DNA of 34,190 bases from an uncultured Acidobacteriota bacterium. Lineage in GTDB: Bacteria > Acidobacteriota > Terriglobia > Bryobacterales > Bryobacteraceae. Each line of letters opens with the position of its first letter. Position 1 is the first letter of the stretch. The notes under the pieces are model-generated. The model was not told the origin of the DNA, did not search any database, and worked only from the letters and a program-made list of their open reading frames with translations. Positions 1-8,671 of this stretch are shown here, piece by piece. Where the stretch lies: the NCBI GenBank assembly GCA_900696665.1, contig CAADGY010000438.1:1-34190 (forward strand), given 5' to 3'. The position numbers and the translations under genes are program-made.

Positions 1-810
1 CCCCGCCAGCGGGTGCCCGAGGAACAAGGGTGTGTGCCGGTGGTCGAGTTGCCGCTTGGCGCCACGGAAGACCGGGTGTGCGGAACGCTGGACATCGAGC
101 GGGCGCTCACGGCCGGCATCAAGGCCTTTGAACCGGGTCTGCTGGCATGGGCCAATCGGGGCTTCCTGTACATTGATGAGGTCAACCTCCTCGAAGATCA
201 CATTGTGGATCTGCTCCTGGATGTCGCGGCCAGCGGCCGAAATATTGTGGAGCGGGAGGGCATCAGCGTCAGCCATCCGGCGCGATTCGTACTGGTCGGC
301 TCCGGCAACCCGGAAGAAGGCGAACTGCGGCCTCAGCTTCTGGACCGGTTTGGATTATACGCCAGAATTCTCACCATCACCGATGTCAACGCCCGCGTGG
401 AGATCGTTCGGCGAAGGGAGCGGTTCGAGCGTGATCCTGCTCGGTTCAGGGCCGAAATGGACCGTCATCAACGTTCGCTCCGGCGCCGCATTGTCAACGC
501 CAAGCGCCTGCTCCCCGAAATAACGGTGCACGACAATCTTCTCTACAAAATCGGGGAGCTCTGCGTCCGCCTGCGAACTGACGGCCACCGTGGTGAGTTG
601 ACCATTCTGCGGGCGGCCAAGGCGCTCGCTGCCTTCGAGGGGCGCATGATGGTCACCGCGGCCGATGTCCGGACGGTCGCTCCGATGGCCTTGTGCCACC
701 GGTTGCGAAGAGATGCTTGGGAGGAGATAGACCCGGGGTTCCGCGTCACTCGGGCACTGGACGAAATCATTCCCGAAGACAAGCCACAAACCAGAGCGGT
801 AGCCGGATGA
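1..810 (+). CDS. bchI: Magnesium chelatase ATPase subunit I (BchI/ChlI), 5'-truncated by window edge
   Basis: This is the AAA+ motor subunit of the chelatase that inserts Mg2+ into protoporphyrin IX; it forms a ring with BchD and drives the H subunit in the cytoplasm. The frame is open to base 1, so the gene starts outside the window and the GTG at 13 is probably internal; the Walker A loop is missing for that reason. Visible family features are the [10 protein letters not shown] insert, the [10 protein letters not shown] segment, Walker B in [11 protein letters not shown], the sensor/arginine-finger region [16 protein letters not shown], and the C-terminal AAA+ lid. The stop overlaps the bchD start as ATGA, indicating translational coupling. 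Homology to BchI is clear; the magnesium assignment rests on the BchH-type partner downstream, since CobS-like and other chelatase ATPases look similar. Confidence 0.9.
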   Translation, partial: PRQRVPEEQGCVPVVELPLGATEDRVCGTLDIERALTAGIKAFEPGLLAWANRGFLYIDEVNLLEDHIVDLLLDVAASGRNIVEREGISVSHPARFVLVGSGNPEEGELRPQLLDRFGLYARILTITDVNARVEIVRRRERFERDPARFRAEMDRHQRSLRRRIVNAKRLLPEITVHDNLLYKIGELCVRLRTDGHRGELTILRAAKALAAFEGRMMVTAADVRTVAPMALCHRLRRDAWEEIDPGFRVTRALDEIIPEDKPQTRAVAG

Positions 811-2615
811 GGACGATCCCCAATCACCCCGAGGCGCTTGCTTTTCCCTTGCCGGCCGTTGCCGGAATGAGCCGGGTTACGCGAGCACTGTTGTTGTTGG
901 CGGTAGATCCCGTATTGAAGGGCATCGTCATCCAGGGGTTGGGTGGTATGGGCAAAAGCGTTTTGGCGCGAGCTTTCCGGTCCGTTGTATGCATCGCAGA
1001 CGGGGAACCGCCTTTTGTACAGATCACTCCCAGCGTCACCAAAGATCAATTGCTCGGGAGCTTGGATATCGAGGCCACGCTCCGGACCGGTAAGCCGCAG
1101 GCCTCACCGGGCCTGCTTGCCCGGGCGCATGGGGGCTTTCTGGTGGCGGATGACCTCAACCTCCTCGATGCGAGGGCGGCGTCATGCATACGCAGCGCCC
1201 TCACGCAGCACGAGGTGGCAGAGTTTTCCCTCATCGCAACCTGTAACCCAGAAGGAGGCGAACTCCGCCACTCGCTTGCTGATTCGGTGGCTCTCCACGT
1301 TACAGAAACGACATGCCTGCCACTCGGTGACAGGGTGGAGTTACTCCGCCGCATCACGGCATTCGATCGCGATCCGTTTGAGTTCTTACGCCGCTATGCG
1401 CCCGCGTTGGAATTGCTCAAAGAACGTGTCGCGGGCGCGCGGCGCCGCTTGCCGGATGTGCAAATGGCGCTTTCCGACTACAGCAGGTTGTGCACGGTAG
1501 CCCTTAACTTCGGAATCGAGGGCCATCGGACTGAAGTGTTTGCCGCGCGACTTGCCCGTGCGCATGCGGCCTGGAACGGACGGCTCCGTGTGGAGACGGA
1601 AGATCTGGAAGCGGCAGAGCGTTTGGTTCTGGAGCCTCGCGCTGCCATGCGCAAGGTTAGGAGTTCCGGTCTTGAGCCGGAGTATTCGTCAGAGGAAACA
1701 CTTTGTGAAGAGCCTGGCCAGGGCGCTGAAGATCGGGTTTTCCCCACTGTTCCCGCGAATCCGCCCGATGGCGTGATGGACTGGGCTTCGCCGAGGATTG
1801 CCAGGGATCGCAAAGGAACGGCGCGCAGGCTGAGCACAGGCGGCGACGCCATCAATTGGACCCGAGGCCGCTATGTGCGTCCGCTTTCCCGGAGGCCCCC
1901 CGGCGGCGGACGGCTCGCGGTTGAAGCAACCTTGCGCGTGGCGGCTCCGCTCCAGGCCCTGCGCTTGAAATCCGCCGCCGCCGCACCAGCCGTCCGAATC
2001 ACGAAAAACGATCTCCGGTTCAAAGAGTTCCGGGAAAAGCAAGGCATGCTGATCATCTTTGCTGTGGATGCGAGCGGCAGCATGGCGCTTCAACGCATCA
2101 GTCAAGCCAAGGGAGCCCTGATCCGCTTGCTTCACCAGGCGTACCTGCACCGGGACCAGGTGGCGCTGATCGCATTCCGGGGCGAGAAGGCCGAGGTTCT
2201 CCTTCCGCCCGGCCGGAGCGTAGAGCTGGCCAAGCGCGCCATCGATGTAATACCAACAGGCGGCGCGACACCGCTGGCCGCCGCACTGGAGAGCGCGCTC
2301 TACCTGGCTCGGTGGAGCACAACTCGTGGTGTTCGGCAAACACTGTTAGTACTGCTGACGGACGGTCACGGCAATATTGGTTCGCAGCAACTCCAGGCGG
2401 TGGCTGGGGCTCTGCGGGATGAGGGGATCGCATCCGTCGTGATGGACGCCGGCAATCGGTTTGCCGGACATTCGAAGTCCGGACAGGTTGCACAGATGCT
2501 GGGCGGCCGGCATGTTTTTCTTCCCTATTGGGAGGATGGCGCGGTGGCCGATGCGGTCTCCGGCGCCGCCGAAAGCTTGAGGAGGCAAATTGGCGGGACC
2601 TGCACGACCGGCTGA
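807..2615 (+). CDS. bchD: Magnesium chelatase subunit D (BchD/ChlD)
   Basis: This is the adaptor subunit that links the BchI ATPase ring to BchH. The start at ATG 807 overlaps the bchI stop (ATGA); an in-frame extension back to 693 would run inside bchI and is not needed. The product has 602 residues. The N-terminal AAA+ domain (about 1-270) has a Walker A loop GLGGMGKS with Lys50, but Walker B reads VADDLNLL with Asp in place of the catalytic Glu, as expected for a D subunit that is not the main ATPase. A basic, low-complexity linker (about 280-400) follows, then a von Willebrand A domain with the MIDAS motif DASGS at 421-425 and a later LLTDG. The 3' end overlaps the next gene by 26 nt. The assignment is secure from domain order and operon. 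Confidence 0.92.
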   Translation: MRTIPNHPEALAFPLPAVAGMSRVTRALLLLAVDPVLKGIVIQGLGGMGKSVLARAFRSVVCIADGEPPFVQITPSVTKDQLLGSLDIEATLRTGKPQASPGLLARAHGGFLVADDLNLLDARAASCIRSALTQHEVAEFSLIATCNPEGGELRHSLADSVALHVTETTCLPLGDRVELLRRITAFDRDPFEFLRRYAPALELLKERVAGARRRLPDVQMALSDYSRLCTVALNFGIEGHRTEVFAARLARAHAAWNGRLRVETEDLEAAERLVLEPRAAMRKVRSSGLEPEYSSEETLCEEPGQGAEDRVFPTVPANPPDGVMDWASPRIARDRKGTARRLSTGGDAINWTRGRYVRPLSRRPPGGGRLAVEATLRVAAPLQALRLKSAAAAPAVRITKNDLRFKEFREKQGMLIIFAVDASGSMALQRISQAKGALIRLLHQAYLHRDQVALIAFRGEKAEVLLPPGRSVELAKRAIDVIPTGGATPLAAALESALYLARWSTTRGVRQTLLVLLTDGHGNIGSQQLQAVAGALRDEGIASVVMDAGNRFAGHSKSGQVAQMLGGRHVFLPYWEDGAVADAVSGAAESLRRQIGGTCTTG

Positions 2616-4326
2616 AGAGCGGGACCGGATCGTCCTGCGTCTCTATGAACAATTGCTCGAAATCGAGCAGCGGCTGATTCCCACTGGAATGCACGTATTC
2701 GGCAGACCGAACGCGCAAACCGAACGGGGGGACATGCTCCGAATGATCGCATCATTCGACCGGCCGGAGGTGGGATTCCGCTCGCTGCCCGGTCAGATCG
2801 CGGCGCGCCTGGGCTTTCCCGAGTACCAGATCCTGATGGAGGAGAGCGCAACGTGCGGCGAACGTCTCTTGCAGCGTGAACGGGTAGATGCAATCCTTCG
2901 CAGCGCGATAGAAAAGCTTCTGGCGGAAGATGGCGGCATCGAGGAGGCTGCTTCCCTGCTGGCCCGCGAGGCTTCCATTCCAACGGAAGACTCCACCGGG
3001 ATGCTTGCCTTTCTAAACGGCCTGAACCGGCAATTGGGTACTAACTCCGAAGTGGACGAATTGATGCGCGCCCTGCGCCGTGAATACATCGAGCCGGGCC
3101 CGGGCGGCGACCTGGTTCAGAATCCAAAGATTCTTCCCACGGGGCGGAACACGCATGCTGTCAATCCTTATGCCGTACCGTCCCACGTGGCGTTCCAGAA
3201 ATCCCGGGACACGATCAGGCGCTTGCTCAACCGCTGCCTCGACGAGCGTGGCCGCTACCCCGAAACCATCGGGATGGTCATCTGGGGCATGGACAATATC
3301 AAGACGCACGGCGAAGGCGTTGCACAAGCACTCTTATTGATGGGCGTGGTTCCGAAGCGCGATGGTATGAACCGTGTCACGGATGTGGAAATCATTCCGC
3401 CAGAAACGCTCGGCCGTCCGCGAATCGATGTGGTCTTCGTATTATCCGGTATCTTCCGCGATCTTTTCGGCGCCACTATAGAACTGCTGGATAAAGCGGC
3501 ACGCCAAGTCGCGGGCCTCGATGAACCGCCCGAAACAAATTTTCTTCGCAAACACGTTCAACAGGCGCAACAGGAGGGCTTATCCTGGTGTGACGCAGCG
3601 ACCCGCCTGTTTTCGAACGCGCCTGGAAACTACGGCACTAACGTCAATTTCATGGTCATCGGCGGTCACTGGGATCGCGCCGAACAGATTGGAGATCTCT
3701 TCGTGACGCGTAAGTGCTTCGCTTACGGCCGTGGGCTAGAGGGAGATCCTGCCGGGACGCTGATGGCTAAGGCTCTCTCGCGGGTCGAAGTCACGTATCA
3801 GAATCTCGATAACGCGGAGATCGGAATCACCGACGTCGATCACTATTTTGAATACCTCGGCGGCCTCACACAGGCCGTCAAGCAGCGCACCGGAGAGCGC
3901 CCGGCAACTTACGTTTGTGACAGCCTGAGTCCGCTCGTCAAGATCCGCTCGCTCAATGAGACGGTGCGTCTCGAAGTGCGTACAAAGCTTCTAAATCCGA
4001 AGTGGTATGGAGGAATGCTAAGGCACGGCTTTAGCGGAGTCGCCGAGATTGAGCACCACGTCAGCAATACCTTCGGTTGGAGCGCGACCGCCGGTGCGGT
4101 GGACGACTGGATCTACAGCGAGATCGCGAACACGTATGTAGTGGACGAAACAATGCGGAATCGCCTGGCGGAACTGAATCCTCATGCGACACGCAGTCTC
4201 GCCCAGCGCTTGCTGGAAGCGCACGGCAGAGGCTTCTGGGCCGCGCAGGAGAACGTTTTGGATCATCTGCACAACGCGCTCGACAAATTAGAGGATCACC
4301 TGGAAGGAGTCAACCGGCAAGCGTAG
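2590..4326 (+). CDS. bchH: Magnesium chelatase subunit H, C-terminal half encoded as a separate gene
   Basis: This 578-residue protein matches only the C-terminal part of the porphyrin-binding, catalytic BchH/ChlH subunit (CobN/Mg-chelatase superfamily). Diagnostic segments are EPGPGGDLVQNPKILPTG, FSNAPGNYGTNVNFMV, VEVTYQNLDNAEI, TKLLNPKWYGGMLRHG and GWSATAGAVDDW. It begins at the point where intact BchH reads ERDxxVxxxYxxLxEIExRL, so nothing from the N-terminal domain is present. The start is TTG 2590 behind AGGAGG at 2580-2585, inside the end of bchD. The missing N-terminal half is the next gene downstream, so the two halves are in inverted order. I infer two polypeptides that assemble into one H subunit. 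No frameshift or stop interrupts either half. Confidence 0.9.
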   Translation: MAGPARPAEERDRIVLRLYEQLLEIEQRLIPTGMHVFGRPNAQTERGDMLRMIASFDRPEVGFRSLPGQIAARLGFPEYQILMEESATCGERLLQRERVDAILRSAIEKLLAEDGGIEEAASLLAREASIPTEDSTGMLAFLNGLNRQLGTNSEVDELMRALRREYIEPGPGGDLVQNPKILPTGRNTHAVNPYAVPSHVAFQKSRDTIRRLLNRCLDERGRYPETIGMVIWGMDNIKTHGEGVAQALLLMGVVPKRDGMNRVTDVEIIPPETLGRPRIDVVFVLSGIFRDLFGATIELLDKAARQVAGLDEPPETNFLRKHVQQAQQEGLSWCDAATRLFSNAPGNYGTNVNFMVIGGHWDRAEQIGDLFVTRKCFAYGRGLEGDPAGTLMAKALSRVEVTYQNLDNAEIGITDVDHYFEYLGGLTQAVKQRTGERPATYVCDSLSPLVKIRSLNETVRLEVRTKLLNPKWYGGMLRHGFSGVAEIEHHVSNTFGWSATAGAVDDWIYSEIANTYVVDETMRNRLAELNPHATRSLAQRLLEAHGRGFWAAQENVLDHLHNALDKLEDHLEGVNRQA

Positions 4327-4343
4327 AGGGCGAGCCAGGGATT

Positions 4344-6500
4344 ATGAAAATCACTGTCTTCTATGTCGGATCCAGCCTGCTGGCGCCCCTCAAGAATGCC
4401 GAGCGGGAGATTAACAGGCAATGCCGGCTCGGGCTTGCCGTCGCTGCGCATAATTGCACACTGCGGGTTCCCGATGCCGAATGGCCGGCGATTGAACGCG
4501 ACATAGACGATGCCGCAATCGTTTTAATCATCCATGTAACCGACAATGACAACGCGGCACGGATCGTTGCGGCCCTGGACCGCTGCCGCTCACGCCATCG
4601 TGCGGTGATCGCCATCAATTGCATGCGCAGCCTGATGGTGCGCACCAGGCTCGGCAAGCTGGAAGGAATGAAGCTGTTCAATCTCTGGCGAGAAAGGGAG
4701 CGGGGCGCTATTTACCGGGCCGTGCGTGACGCGGGGTCCTGGATGGGCAGCTATGCACGCGCCCGAAACCGAGAGGATAAGAGCACGGGAGGACACAAGC
4801 ATTCCCTGCTTCTCAAGCAAATGCCGTCCCTTCTGCGGCTGACACCTTCGATAGGTATCCTGCGGGACGTCAAACACTATCTGACGGTTTTCTGCTATTT
4901 GCTTCAGCCCACACCAGGAAACATCCGGTCCCTGCTTCTCTACACCATCCGTCACTACATTCCCGAACTAGCAGGATGTATCCATCGTATCGACGCGCCG
5001 GAAAACAGACCCTCCACCGGAATCTATCATCCGGATGCGGCTTCGTTGTTCTCTTCTTTCGAAGAGTATTGCGCGTGGTACGAGGGGCGCCCGTTTGATA
5101 CCGGTGGCCACCCGCGCATGGACACAAACCGAGCTATCGGCCTGCTGCTGACGAGGCCGCAGATTGTGAGTGGCGCCTGCCGCCATTACGACTACCTGAT
5201 ACGGCTGCTCGAATCGGAAGGGCTTCCGGTAGTTCCGGTGCTGTCCACTTTCATGGACAACCGTGAAGCGTGCCAGGAATTTCTGGTGGATGCTCAAACC
5301 AACACCCCGCGTGTAGCCCAGATAGTTTCTCTTACGGGTTTCAGCTTTGTCGGTGGACCTGCGATGAACGACAGTGAGGCGGCCGTGGACTATCTCAAAG
5401 TTCTGAATCGCCCATTCCGGTCCATTGTCAGCCTGGAAATGCAGCGCATTGAGCAGTGGGAGGAGAGCGTCATTGGTCTGAACCCTGTGCAAACGGCCAT
5501 GCAGGTGGCTATCCCCGAGATCGACGGCGCCACGGAGCCTTTCGTGTTCGGCGGACTCGCGGCCGGTAAAGACGAACCGGAGGCGATCGAGGAACGGTGT
5601 GAACGGGTCGTTCGCCGCCTGGTTCGTTGGGACCGGCTGCGCCTGGCGCCCCGTTCCGAACGCCGCCTGGCATTCATCGTCTACTGTTTTCCTCCGGACA
5701 AAGGCAACCTGGGAACAGCGGCGGAGCTAGATGTGTTTCCCAGCATCTGGGATATTCTCCGGCGCCTTCAAACCGACGGATATCGCGTCGACGTACCCGA
5801 GACCCCCGATACCCTTCGCGGTCTCCTGCTCGGTGCAAACAGTGGTCTCGTTCCGGCAGGAGAACACCTGGCGTCGGTAGCCTATCGCATGCCTGTCGAG
5901 GAGTATTATCATTCGTGTCCTTATGTGCGCGAAATTGAAGAGGAGTGGGGATCTGCACCGGGCCGCATCAATGCTCACGGACGTGATCTTCTGATCCACG
6001 GCGTGCAGTTGAAAAATGTTTTTTTAGGTGTCCAGCCGACATTCGGTTACGAGGGCGATCCGATGCGGATGATGATGGCAAAGAACGGAACGCCCCATCA
6101 TGGTTTCATGGCTTTTTATTTGTATCTGGAAAACATCTTCCGCGCGGACGCCCTTATCCACGTGGGCACGCACGGGGCATTGGAGTTTATGCCTGGCAAA
6201 CAGACGGGACTATCGGGCTGCTGCTGGCCCGACCGCCTTATCAGGGAGTTTCCAAATATCTACATCTATAGTGTGAACAACCCGTCGGAAGGCTCTGTCG
6301 CCAAACGCCGATCCTACGCTGAGTTAGTGTCGTACCTTACACCGCCGATTGAGAACGCGGGGCTATATCGGGATCTGGCCGCACTGAAGGAATTGATTTC
6401 CAACTACCGGCAGGTTCAGGATGAGACTCAAAAGGAGCAGCTCTTCGTGTCCATCAAAGAAAAAGCCCGCGACCTCAACCTGGAACTCAAAGTATCGTAA
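4344..6500 (+). CDS. bchH: Magnesium chelatase subunit H, N-terminal half encoded as a separate gene
   Basis: This 718-residue protein carries the N-terminal part of BchH: the DUF3479-type head domain (MKITVFYVGSSLL..., about 1-160), then CobN-like domains containing LRLTPSIGILRDVKHYL, GVQPTFGYEGDPMR and HVGTHGALEFMPGKQTG. It stops at KARDLNLELKVS, just where the C-terminal half encoded upstream begins. Together the halves give 1296 residues, about the size of an intact H subunit. The head domain is typical of BchH and argues against cobaltochelatase CobN. The start is ATG 4344, 17 nt after the upstream stop; the open frame continues upstream to 4077, but that part lies within the other half-gene and has no family sequence. 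The Shine-Dalgarno is weak, so coupling to the upstream gene is likely. Confidence 0.9.
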   Translation: MKITVFYVGSSLLAPLKNAEREINRQCRLGLAVAAHNCTLRVPDAEWPAIERDIDDAAIVLIIHVTDNDNAARIVAALDRCRSRHRAVIAINCMRSLMVRTRLGKLEGMKLFNLWRERERGAIYRAVRDAGSWMGSYARARNREDKSTGGHKHSLLLKQMPSLLRLTPSIGILRDVKHYLTVFCYLLQPTPGNIRSLLLYTIRHYIPELAGCIHRIDAPENRPSTGIYHPDAASLFSSFEEYCAWYEGRPFDTGGHPRMDTNRAIGLLLTRPQIVSGACRHYDYLIRLLESEGLPVVPVLSTFMDNREACQEFLVDAQTNTPRVAQIVSLTGFSFVGGPAMNDSEAAVDYLKVLNRPFRSIVSLEMQRIEQWEESVIGLNPVQTAMQVAIPEIDGATEPFVFGGLAAGKDEPEAIEERCERVVRRLVRWDRLRLAPRSERRLAFIVYCFPPDKGNLGTAAELDVFPSIWDILRRLQTDGYRVDVPETPDTLRGLLLGANSGLVPAGEHLASVAYRMPVEEYYHSCPYVREIEEEWGSAPGRINAHGRDLLIHGVQLKNVFLGVQPTFGYEGDPMRMMMAKNGTPHHGFMAFYLYLENIFRADALIHVGTHGALEFMPGKQTGLSGCCWPDRLIREFPNIYIYSVNNPSEGSVAKRRSYAELVSYLTPPIENAGLYRDLAALKELISNYRQVQDETQKEQLFVSIKEKARDLNLELKVS

Positions 6501-6517
6501 ATATGGGAGGAGTCCAG

Positions 6518-6910
6518 ATGACAGAAAAGGCTGCTGAACTTGTCAGGCTGCTCGAAGCCGAACTCGACTTGATTGAAAGTGGAGCTTATGAGCCTTCGGC
6601 GGGGAGGCCAACCGAAGACAAGCCGATGTTCTACCATTCCCTGGTTTGTATCAATCACTGGTTCGTTCCCGGGCATGAACCGGAGTGTCACGATGACTGC
6701 GCGCTACTCGATGCCGTTCCTGACAAGCGCAAGGCGGAGGCGCTGCCCTGTCATCATATTCCCCTGAACGAGGCGGGAGACACGGTGAAATCCTTGGAAG
6801 AAAAAGGTCAGCATGAGCGTGTCAAGGAAGAAGTGGCAAACTGGCTGCGCAATGCCATTCGCCAGCTCAAGATGGAAGAAAAGCCGGTTCGTTCGGATGT
6901 GAAATACTAA
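6518..6910 (+). CDS. Small conserved-looking Cys/His-rich protein of unknown function
   Basis: I do not recognise a named family. The product has 130 residues. A helical, acidic N-terminus (EAELDLIESGAY) is followed by a Cys/His-rich middle with LVCINHW, GHEPECHDDC and LPCHHIPLN, and a charged helical C-terminus. Four cysteines and several histidines in about 55 residues could bind a metal or iron-sulphur cluster, but this is inference. ATG 6518 was chosen over the in-frame ATG 6503 because GGAGGAG at 6507-6513 sits just before it and overlaps the codons after 6503. It lies 17 nt after the bchH N-half and is probably the last gene of the chelatase operon; the next operon has its own promoter. 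Confidence 0.7.
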   Translation: MTEKAAELVRLLEAELDLIESGAYEPSAGRPTEDKPMFYHSLVCINHWFVPGHEPECHDDCALLDAVPDKRKAEALPCHHIPLNEAGDTVKSLEEKGQHERVKEEVANWLRNAIRQLKMEEKPVRSDVKY

Positions 6911-6989
6911 GCTGTAAGGCTTCCAAGCCGCCTCCTGCCGTTCTCGCACGCCTGAAATTCTACCGCCTCCGGCGCACAGATTCTGCTTA

Positions 6990-7018
6990 TTGACAAAAAG
7001 TTCATTCGCCAATATAAT
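6990..7018 (+). promoter_or_regulatory. Perfect-consensus sigma-70 promoter for the bc/cox operon
   Basis: TTGACA at 6990-6995 and TATAAT at 7013-7018 are separated by exactly 17 bases, an exact match to the housekeeping consensus. Transcription should start near 7025, leaving a leader of about 35 nt before the Rieske start at 7059. A TTG-initiated reading of the Rieske frame from 6990 would begin on the -35 box and is therefore unlikely. Confidence 0.85.
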
Positions 7019-7058
7019 GTTGCGGCAAGCCAATCTACTGGGAAGGATATGGCAAGGC

Positions 7059-7673
7059 ATGGAGACCACGCGTTCTCCGGGTCTGGGCGGCGGGACGATT
7101 CCAAAGCCGCCTTCGAAAGCAAAACTGGCCGCTAAACCCGCAGTGGTCGAAGCTGTAGGGGTAGCCAAGCCGCAGTCAGACGAAAAACCACCGCTGACGT
7201 TCCGGCGCCGGCTGGTCTGGACGGCGGTTGGCGGATTTCTGATAACCAACTTCCTGATGTTCCTTCGCTTCTTCTTCCCGCGCACTCTTTTCGAGCCTAG
7301 TTCCAGGTTTCGTATCGGCTATCCAGCGGATTTTAGTCTTGGTGTGGACGAGCGATTCAAACAGTCTCATCGTATCTGGGTCGTGCGGCAACCGGATAAA
7401 TTGTTCGTGGTTTATGCGAAGTGCACCCACCTCGGATGCACTCCGAACTGGGTGGAGACCGAAAACAAGTACAAGTGCCCGTGTCACGGAAGTGGATATG
7501 ACATGGAAGGAAGAAACTTCGAAGGTCCAGCTCCCCGGCCAATGGACCGCGCGCACGTCGAGTTCGACGCGGATGGCCAGATTGTTGTCGACATAGCCCG
7601 GTTATATTCATGTCCTCCGGGCGCGCCGTGTCAGTTTGAAACGGACCCTAATTCATACTTAGTCGTTTCGTAG
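7059..7673 (+). CDS. Rieske [2Fe-2S] protein of a cytochrome bc/b6f-type complex
   Basis: The protein takes electrons from quinol at the cytochrome b quinol-oxidation site and passes them to a c-type cytochrome outside the membrane. It has 204 residues from ATG 7059, preceded by GGAAGGA at 7041-7047. A Pro/Lys-rich cytoplasmic stretch is followed by one membrane anchor (about 50-68, after an RRR motif), then the soluble Rieske fold. Cluster motifs are CTHLGC at 122-127 and CPCHGS at 140-145: Cys122, His124, Cys140 and His143 bind the cluster and Cys127/Cys142 form the usual disulphide. It is the first gene after the consensus promoter and is followed 67 nt later by cytochrome b, which supports its place in that complex. 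Confidence 0.93.
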   Translation: METTRSPGLGGGTIPKPPSKAKLAAKPAVVEAVGVAKPQSDEKPPLTFRRRLVWTAVGGFLITNFLMFLRFFFPRTLFEPSSRFRIGYPADFSLGVDERFKQSHRIWVVRQPDKLFVVYAKCTHLGCTPNWVETENKYKCPCHGSGYDMEGRNFEGPAPRPMDRAHVEFDADGQIVVDIARLYSCPPGAPCQFETDPNSYLVVS

Positions 7674-7740
7674 TCACTTACCGGGTATCTAAGGATCGCT
7701 GCATCAGCGGTAAACGCTGTCTTTCTGGGGAGACACGAAG

Positions 7741-8619
7741 ATGGAGTCTGGGCGTCCCGACGAAGAGAGCAACATCGCTCTCAAAGAGAAGATCCGCGAA
7801 GACTGGAAGGAGCTACGTGAAGATCTGAAAGAGCCGCAGAAAACGCAGCTCTGGAAATCGGTCTTTCGCGTTAAGCACGAGCGGGCCGACCCGCGCACCC
7901 GGGCGCTTGGTGTTCTCACTAACGTCTTTCTGCACCTCCACCCGGCCCGAGTCAACCGTGACGCCGTCCGTTACAGTTACACCTGGGGAATGGGTGGTAT
8001 TACTTTCTATCTGTTCATTGTTCTGACATTTACTGGTGTGTTACTGATGTTCTATTATCATCCCACCAAGATCCAGGCGTTCCGGGACATACTATTTCTT
8101 GAACACGATGTGCCTTTCGGTAAATTGTTACGTAACATGCACCGGTGGGCCGCACATCTGATGATCATCACGCTCTGGCTTCACATGTTCCGTGTGGTTC
8201 TCACCGGATCATACAAGAAGCCGCGTGAGTTCAACTGGTGTGTAGGCGTCATTCTGCTGGTTCTCACTCTTCTGCTTTCGTTTACAGGCTATCTTTTGCC
8301 GGATGACCAGCTTGGTTTTTGGGCGGTGACCGTTGGAACGAACATGGCGCGTGCCACTCCGCTTCTGGGCAGCGAAGGGCCGTTAGGGCCGCAACTGGGC
8401 ATGACGCCATTCAACGATGTCCGTTTCGCATTGCTCGGGGGATCGATCGTTGACGCAAACGCGCTGCTCCGGGCGTATATTTGGCATTGCATTGCCATCC
8501 CGCTGATTGCCGGTGTGTTTATGGGCGTTCACTTCTGGCGGGTACGTAAAGATGGGGGGATCTCCGGGCCGGCGCCGGTGATGCTGGAGTCCGAGATCAA
8601 ACCGGTATTGAGGCGGTAA
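7741..8619 (+). CDS. Cytochrome b, N-terminal (b6-type) subunit
   Basis: This is the dihaem membrane subunit of a bc/b6f-type quinol oxidoreductase, carried as a split cytochrome b. The 292-residue product has a charged N-terminal extension of about 80 residues, then four membrane helices. Haem ligands are His134/His148 in helix B and His249/His264 in helix D; the 15-residue step in helix D (14 residues between ligands) is the b6 spacing rather than the bc1 spacing. GGITFYLF and the terminal RKDGGISGP also resemble b6. The Cys that holds the extra covalent haem in true b6 is not present at the matching place (the sequence reads YTWGMGG). ATG 7741 follows GGGGAG with good spacing. Confidence 0.93.
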   Translation: MESGRPDEESNIALKEKIREDWKELREDLKEPQKTQLWKSVFRVKHERADPRTRALGVLTNVFLHLHPARVNRDAVRYSYTWGMGGITFYLFIVLTFTGVLLMFYYHPTKIQAFRDILFLEHDVPFGKLLRNMHRWAAHLMIITLWLHMFRVVLTGSYKKPREFNWCVGVILLVLTLLLSFTGYLLPDDQLGFWAVTVGTNMARATPLLGSEGPLGPQLGMTPFNDVRFALLGGSIVDANALLRAYIWHCIAIPLIAGVFMGVHFWRVRKDGGISGPAPVMLESEIKPVLRR

Positions 8620-8671
8620 GAGAGCGGCCATCGGTATCAACGCGGCGCTGGCCGGTTCTGAAGGAGGGGGG

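Noticed and set aside
693-806. Upstream extension of bchD to an earlier in-frame start
   Set aside because: It lies wholly inside bchI in another frame and adds no BchD-like sequence; the ATGA overlap at 807 is the natural start.
4077-4343. Upstream extension of the bchH N-terminal half
   Set aside because: The added residues are Arg/Ser-rich shadow sequence of the preceding gene; the DUF3479-type head begins exactly at ATG 4344.
1-6500. Cobaltochelatase (CobN/CobS/CobT) in place of Mg-chelatase
   Set aside because: The N-terminal head domain is of the BchH type and the partner with AAA+ plus VWA domains is BchD-like; both halves match BchH motifs such as TKLLNPKWYGGML.
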